A stretch of DNA of 6,738 nucleotides, taken from positions 553 through 7,290 of the forward strand of contig DAEV01000095.1 of the NCBI GenBank assembly GCA_002509495.1. Direction: 5' to 3'. Both the position numbers and the translations under genes were made by a program. The notes beneath the pieces are model-generated. The model was not told where the DNA came from and did not search any database. It worked only from the letters and a program-made list of their open reading frames with translations. The DNA is from Methanolinea sp. UBA473 (lineage in GTDB: Archaea; Halobacteriota; Methanomicrobia; Methanomicrobiales; Methanospirillaceae). Shown here piece by piece: positions 5,384-6,738 of this stretch (positions are counted from its first letter, which is position 1; every line of letters starts with the position of its first letter).

Positions 5384-6541
5384 CTAACGGGATACCATCC
5401 TTCCCATCAGCGCCATGATCCCTGGTTTTCGCTGTTTTCCGGTTCTTCGTGAGAAGGGGGACATCTCGATGGCGCAGGATCCGGACATCTCCCTGTCGAG
5501 CCTGCTGTTGATCTCGTCGAATATCCTTTTATACGCGATACAGTGGGGGTCGACTCCCCGGATCTCTCCATCGGACGGAGCCATGGCGTTGTAGGGGCAT
5601 CCCCCGCGACAGTACCGGATGTGGGAGCACCCGGCGCATTCCCGGTCCACGTACTCCTGGAACTGCTGGATGCGGTTCCATGCGGGTGACCGGGCGAGGT
5701 CGTCCCGGCTCGGGTGGTCGGATACGTGGCCCATCACGTATTCAGGCATGCCCACAAACCGGTAACAGGGGTAGATGCTCCCGTCCGGCCCCACCGCGAG
5801 GGTATTTCCGAGGCAGTCGACGAAGGTGCAGACACTTCCTCTCCTGGTGAAGACGCACCGGAAGAGGTCGTTGATGTTCATCACCTCGATCGCGTCCAGG
5901 TGTTCCAGATACTTGTCAAGGAGATAGACCAGCAGTTCCCCGTACTCTTCCGGGTCCAGCGCCCATTGTTCGGGATCGTGGCTCCGGAGGGAAGGGAGGG
6001 CAGGGTGCAGTTTGAGGGTCAGGCCGTTCTCGAGGAAGAACCGGAAAATCTCCTCGCGGGACTTCACCGACTTTGAGGTGAAGGTGCAGATGAACCGTAC
6101 GGAGAGACCGTGTGCGTTCGCAATTTCGTAGCCCCGCATGGTCTTCTCAAAGTATCCCTTCCCTCTCTGGGAGTCGTTGATCTCCTTTGGGCCGTCGATA
6201 CTCGACCCGATGGGGATCCGGTAATTTGCAAGGATCTGGGCCAGTTCCGGGGTGAGCAGCCAGAGGTTGCTCTGCATTGCAAACTCAGGCTTCAGGTGCC
6301 GCAGACCTTCCGAGAGCAGGGGCAGGGCCTCGCGGTAGAATCCCGGTCCGGCAAGGAGGGGTTCGCCTCCGTGAAACGTGAACGTCACCCTGTCGTCACG
6401 GTACTCTTTCAGCCACACCACCACGTCCCGGACCGTATCGATGCTCATGACAGGGGATCCCTCTTCCGAACTCCAGCAGTAACTGCAGCGGGAGGGACAG
6501 CCGAGGGTGGGGATGAGCATCACGTGGAACGGATTTTTCAT
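5384..6541 (-). CDS. Radical SAM/SPASM putative peptide-modifying enzyme (Mhun_1560-like)
   Basis: A 385-aa enzyme that should cleave S-adenosylmethionine to start radical chemistry. The catalytic 4Fe-4S motif CPSRCSYC gives Cys 15, 19 and 22 (CxxxCxxC). GGEP is at 58-61 and SSIDGP at 113-118. The C-terminal SPASM domain for auxiliary clusters is complete: Cys243, then GSIYPC (G254 to Cys259), then Cys302/305/311/315 in CxxCxxxxxCxxxC spacing, and Cys334. Length and layout fit anaerobic sulfatase maturase and peptide-modifying enzymes; from memory the closest family is the methanogen Mhun_1560 group (TIGR04083). The ATG at 6541 has only a weak Shine-Dalgarno and probably a short leader. No small Cys-rich precursor peptide was found beside it in this window, so its substrate is unknown. 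A sulfatase maturase role is less likely, as no sulfatase is nearby. Confidence 0.9.
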   Translation of the reverse strand: MKNPFHVMLIPTLGCPSRCSYCWSSEEGSPVMSIDTVRDVVVWLKEYRDDRVTFTFHGGEPLLAGPGFYREALPLLSEGLRHLKPEFAMQSNLWLLTPELAQILANYRIPIGSSIDGPKEINDSQRGKGYFEKTMRGYEIANAHGLSVRFICTFTSKSVKSREEIFRFFLENGLTLKLHPALPSLRSHDPEQWALDPEEYGELLVYLLDKYLEHLDAIEVMNINDLFRCVFTRRGSVCTFVDCLGNTLAVGPDGSIYPCYRFVGMPEYVMGHVSDHPSRDDLARSPAWNRIQQFQEYVDRECAGCSHIRYCRGGCPYNAMAPSDGEIRGVDPHCIAYKRIFDEINSRLDREMSGSCAIEMSPFSRRTGKQRKPGIMALMGRMVSR

Positions 6542-6567
6542 TGTGATAGTGAATTTCCCAACTCAAA

Positions 6568-6583
6568 ACTCATATAGTTATAG
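6568..6583 (-). promoter_or_regulatory. Promoter with degenerate operator D (radical SAM gene)
   Basis: The plus strand reads ACTCATATAGTTATAG, which matches ACTCATATGAGT if one G is missing. A second ACTCA half-site lies seven bases away at 6561-6565. On minus, CTATAACTATAT serves as a TATA-like box about 31-43 bases before the ATG at 6541, giving a leader of only about a dozen bases. Membership in the same regulon is possible but much weaker than for sites A-C. Confidence 0.4.
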
Positions 6584-6642
6584 CAGGATCAACGGCGAAA
6601 AGGAGTCGAAAACAGGTTTAAAGTTACTACGATCGATCCCTT

Positions 6643-6668
6643 TTCCCGGGATCCGGGAAGAAAAAAAA
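6643..6668 (-). terminator. T8 terminator with adjoining hairpin
   Basis: The minus strand has an uninterrupted T8 run (6668-6661) 23 bases after the stop of the gene entering from the right edge. It is followed by the dyad TTCCCGG-ATC-CCGGGAA (6659-6643), seven perfect pairs. The T-tract comes first, as allowed for archaeal termination, and it separates the upstream gene from the radical SAM unit. Confidence 0.6.
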
Positions 6669-6691
6669 GTGAGTGATCAGGTCCCTGCCCC

Positions 6692-6738
6692 TCAGCGGGC
6701 GGGGATGATCAGGGAGCGCTCTCCGGCGGGCATGAACT
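6692..6738 (-). CDS. 3' end of an unidentified gene (partial)
   Basis: A reading frame open from the right edge ends with TGA at 6694-6692. Its last 14 residues are FMPAGERSLIIPAR. The codons favour G or C in third positions like the neighbouring genes, and a T8 terminator follows at a proper distance. Too little is present to name a family. The gene is oriented with all others and could be the partner or substrate gene of the radical SAM enzyme, or be unrelated. Confidence 0.5.
   Translation of the reverse strand, partial: FMPAGERSLIIPAR

Noticed and set aside
5287..5419. Plus-strand 43-aa frame starting inside promoter C (and an 18-aa frame at 5331-5387)
   Set aside because: Short, no family resemblance, overlaps the end of the radical SAM gene antisense; neither is the Cys-rich precursor expected for the enzyme.

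Overview
The window looks like chromosomal DNA of a methanogenic archaeon, most likely of the order Methanomicrobiales (inference). The gene set is typical of such archaea: two MinD-type ATPases with inserted ferredoxin domains, an Mrp/NBP35 ATPase, small NifX-type proteins, DUF134, DUF5320, and a radical SAM/SPASM enzyme resembling the methanogen 'Mhun_1560' peptide-modifying family. Archaeal TATA-like boxes and T-run terminators, with GC-rich coding and AT-rich spacers, agree with this. No rRNA, tRNA, CRISPR array or intact insertion sequence was seen.

Every convincing gene is on the minus strand, so gene order runs from right to left. At the right edge (6692-6738) is the 3' end of an unidentified gene, followed by a T8 terminator. 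Next come the radical SAM/SPASM gene (6541-5384) and, as its own unit, the Mrp/NBP35 ATPase (5174-4296), preceded by a long leader that can fold. A four-gene operon follows: NifX-like protein 1 (4144-3803), MinD-ferredoxin ATPase 1 (3746-2895), MinD-ferredoxin ATPase 2 (2898-2026, 4-nt overlap) and DUF134 DNA-binding protein (2026-1580, 1-nt TAATG overlap). A two-gene unit follows: DUF5320 (1496-1218) and NifX-like protein 2 (1190-846). After a T-rich terminator there is a hypothetical gene (639-307). The last 306 bases are AT-rich, with a large hairpin and T-run and no recognisable gene.

The most striking signal outside the genes is a 12-bp palindrome, ACTCATATGAGT or a close variant. It lies just downstream of the TATA-like box in three separate promoters (about 1535-1546, 4170-4181, 5270-5281), with a degenerate version ahead of the radical SAM gene (about 6568-6579). 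These units therefore probably form one regulon. The DUF134 protein made by the middle operon is the obvious candidate regulator. It carries a helix-turn-helix and an unusual tail of four cysteines spaced exactly eight residues apart, which could bind a metal or Fe-S cluster.

Taken together the genes look like an archaeal counterpart of the bacterial 'ORP' (orange protein) type of locus: NifX-fold metal-cluster binders, paired MinD-ferredoxin ATPases and an Mrp scaffold ATPase. The likely role is building, carrying or sensing a metal-sulfur cluster, with a radical SAM enzyme that itself needs Fe-S clusters under related control. That function is inferred; the domain calls are seen directly in the sequence.
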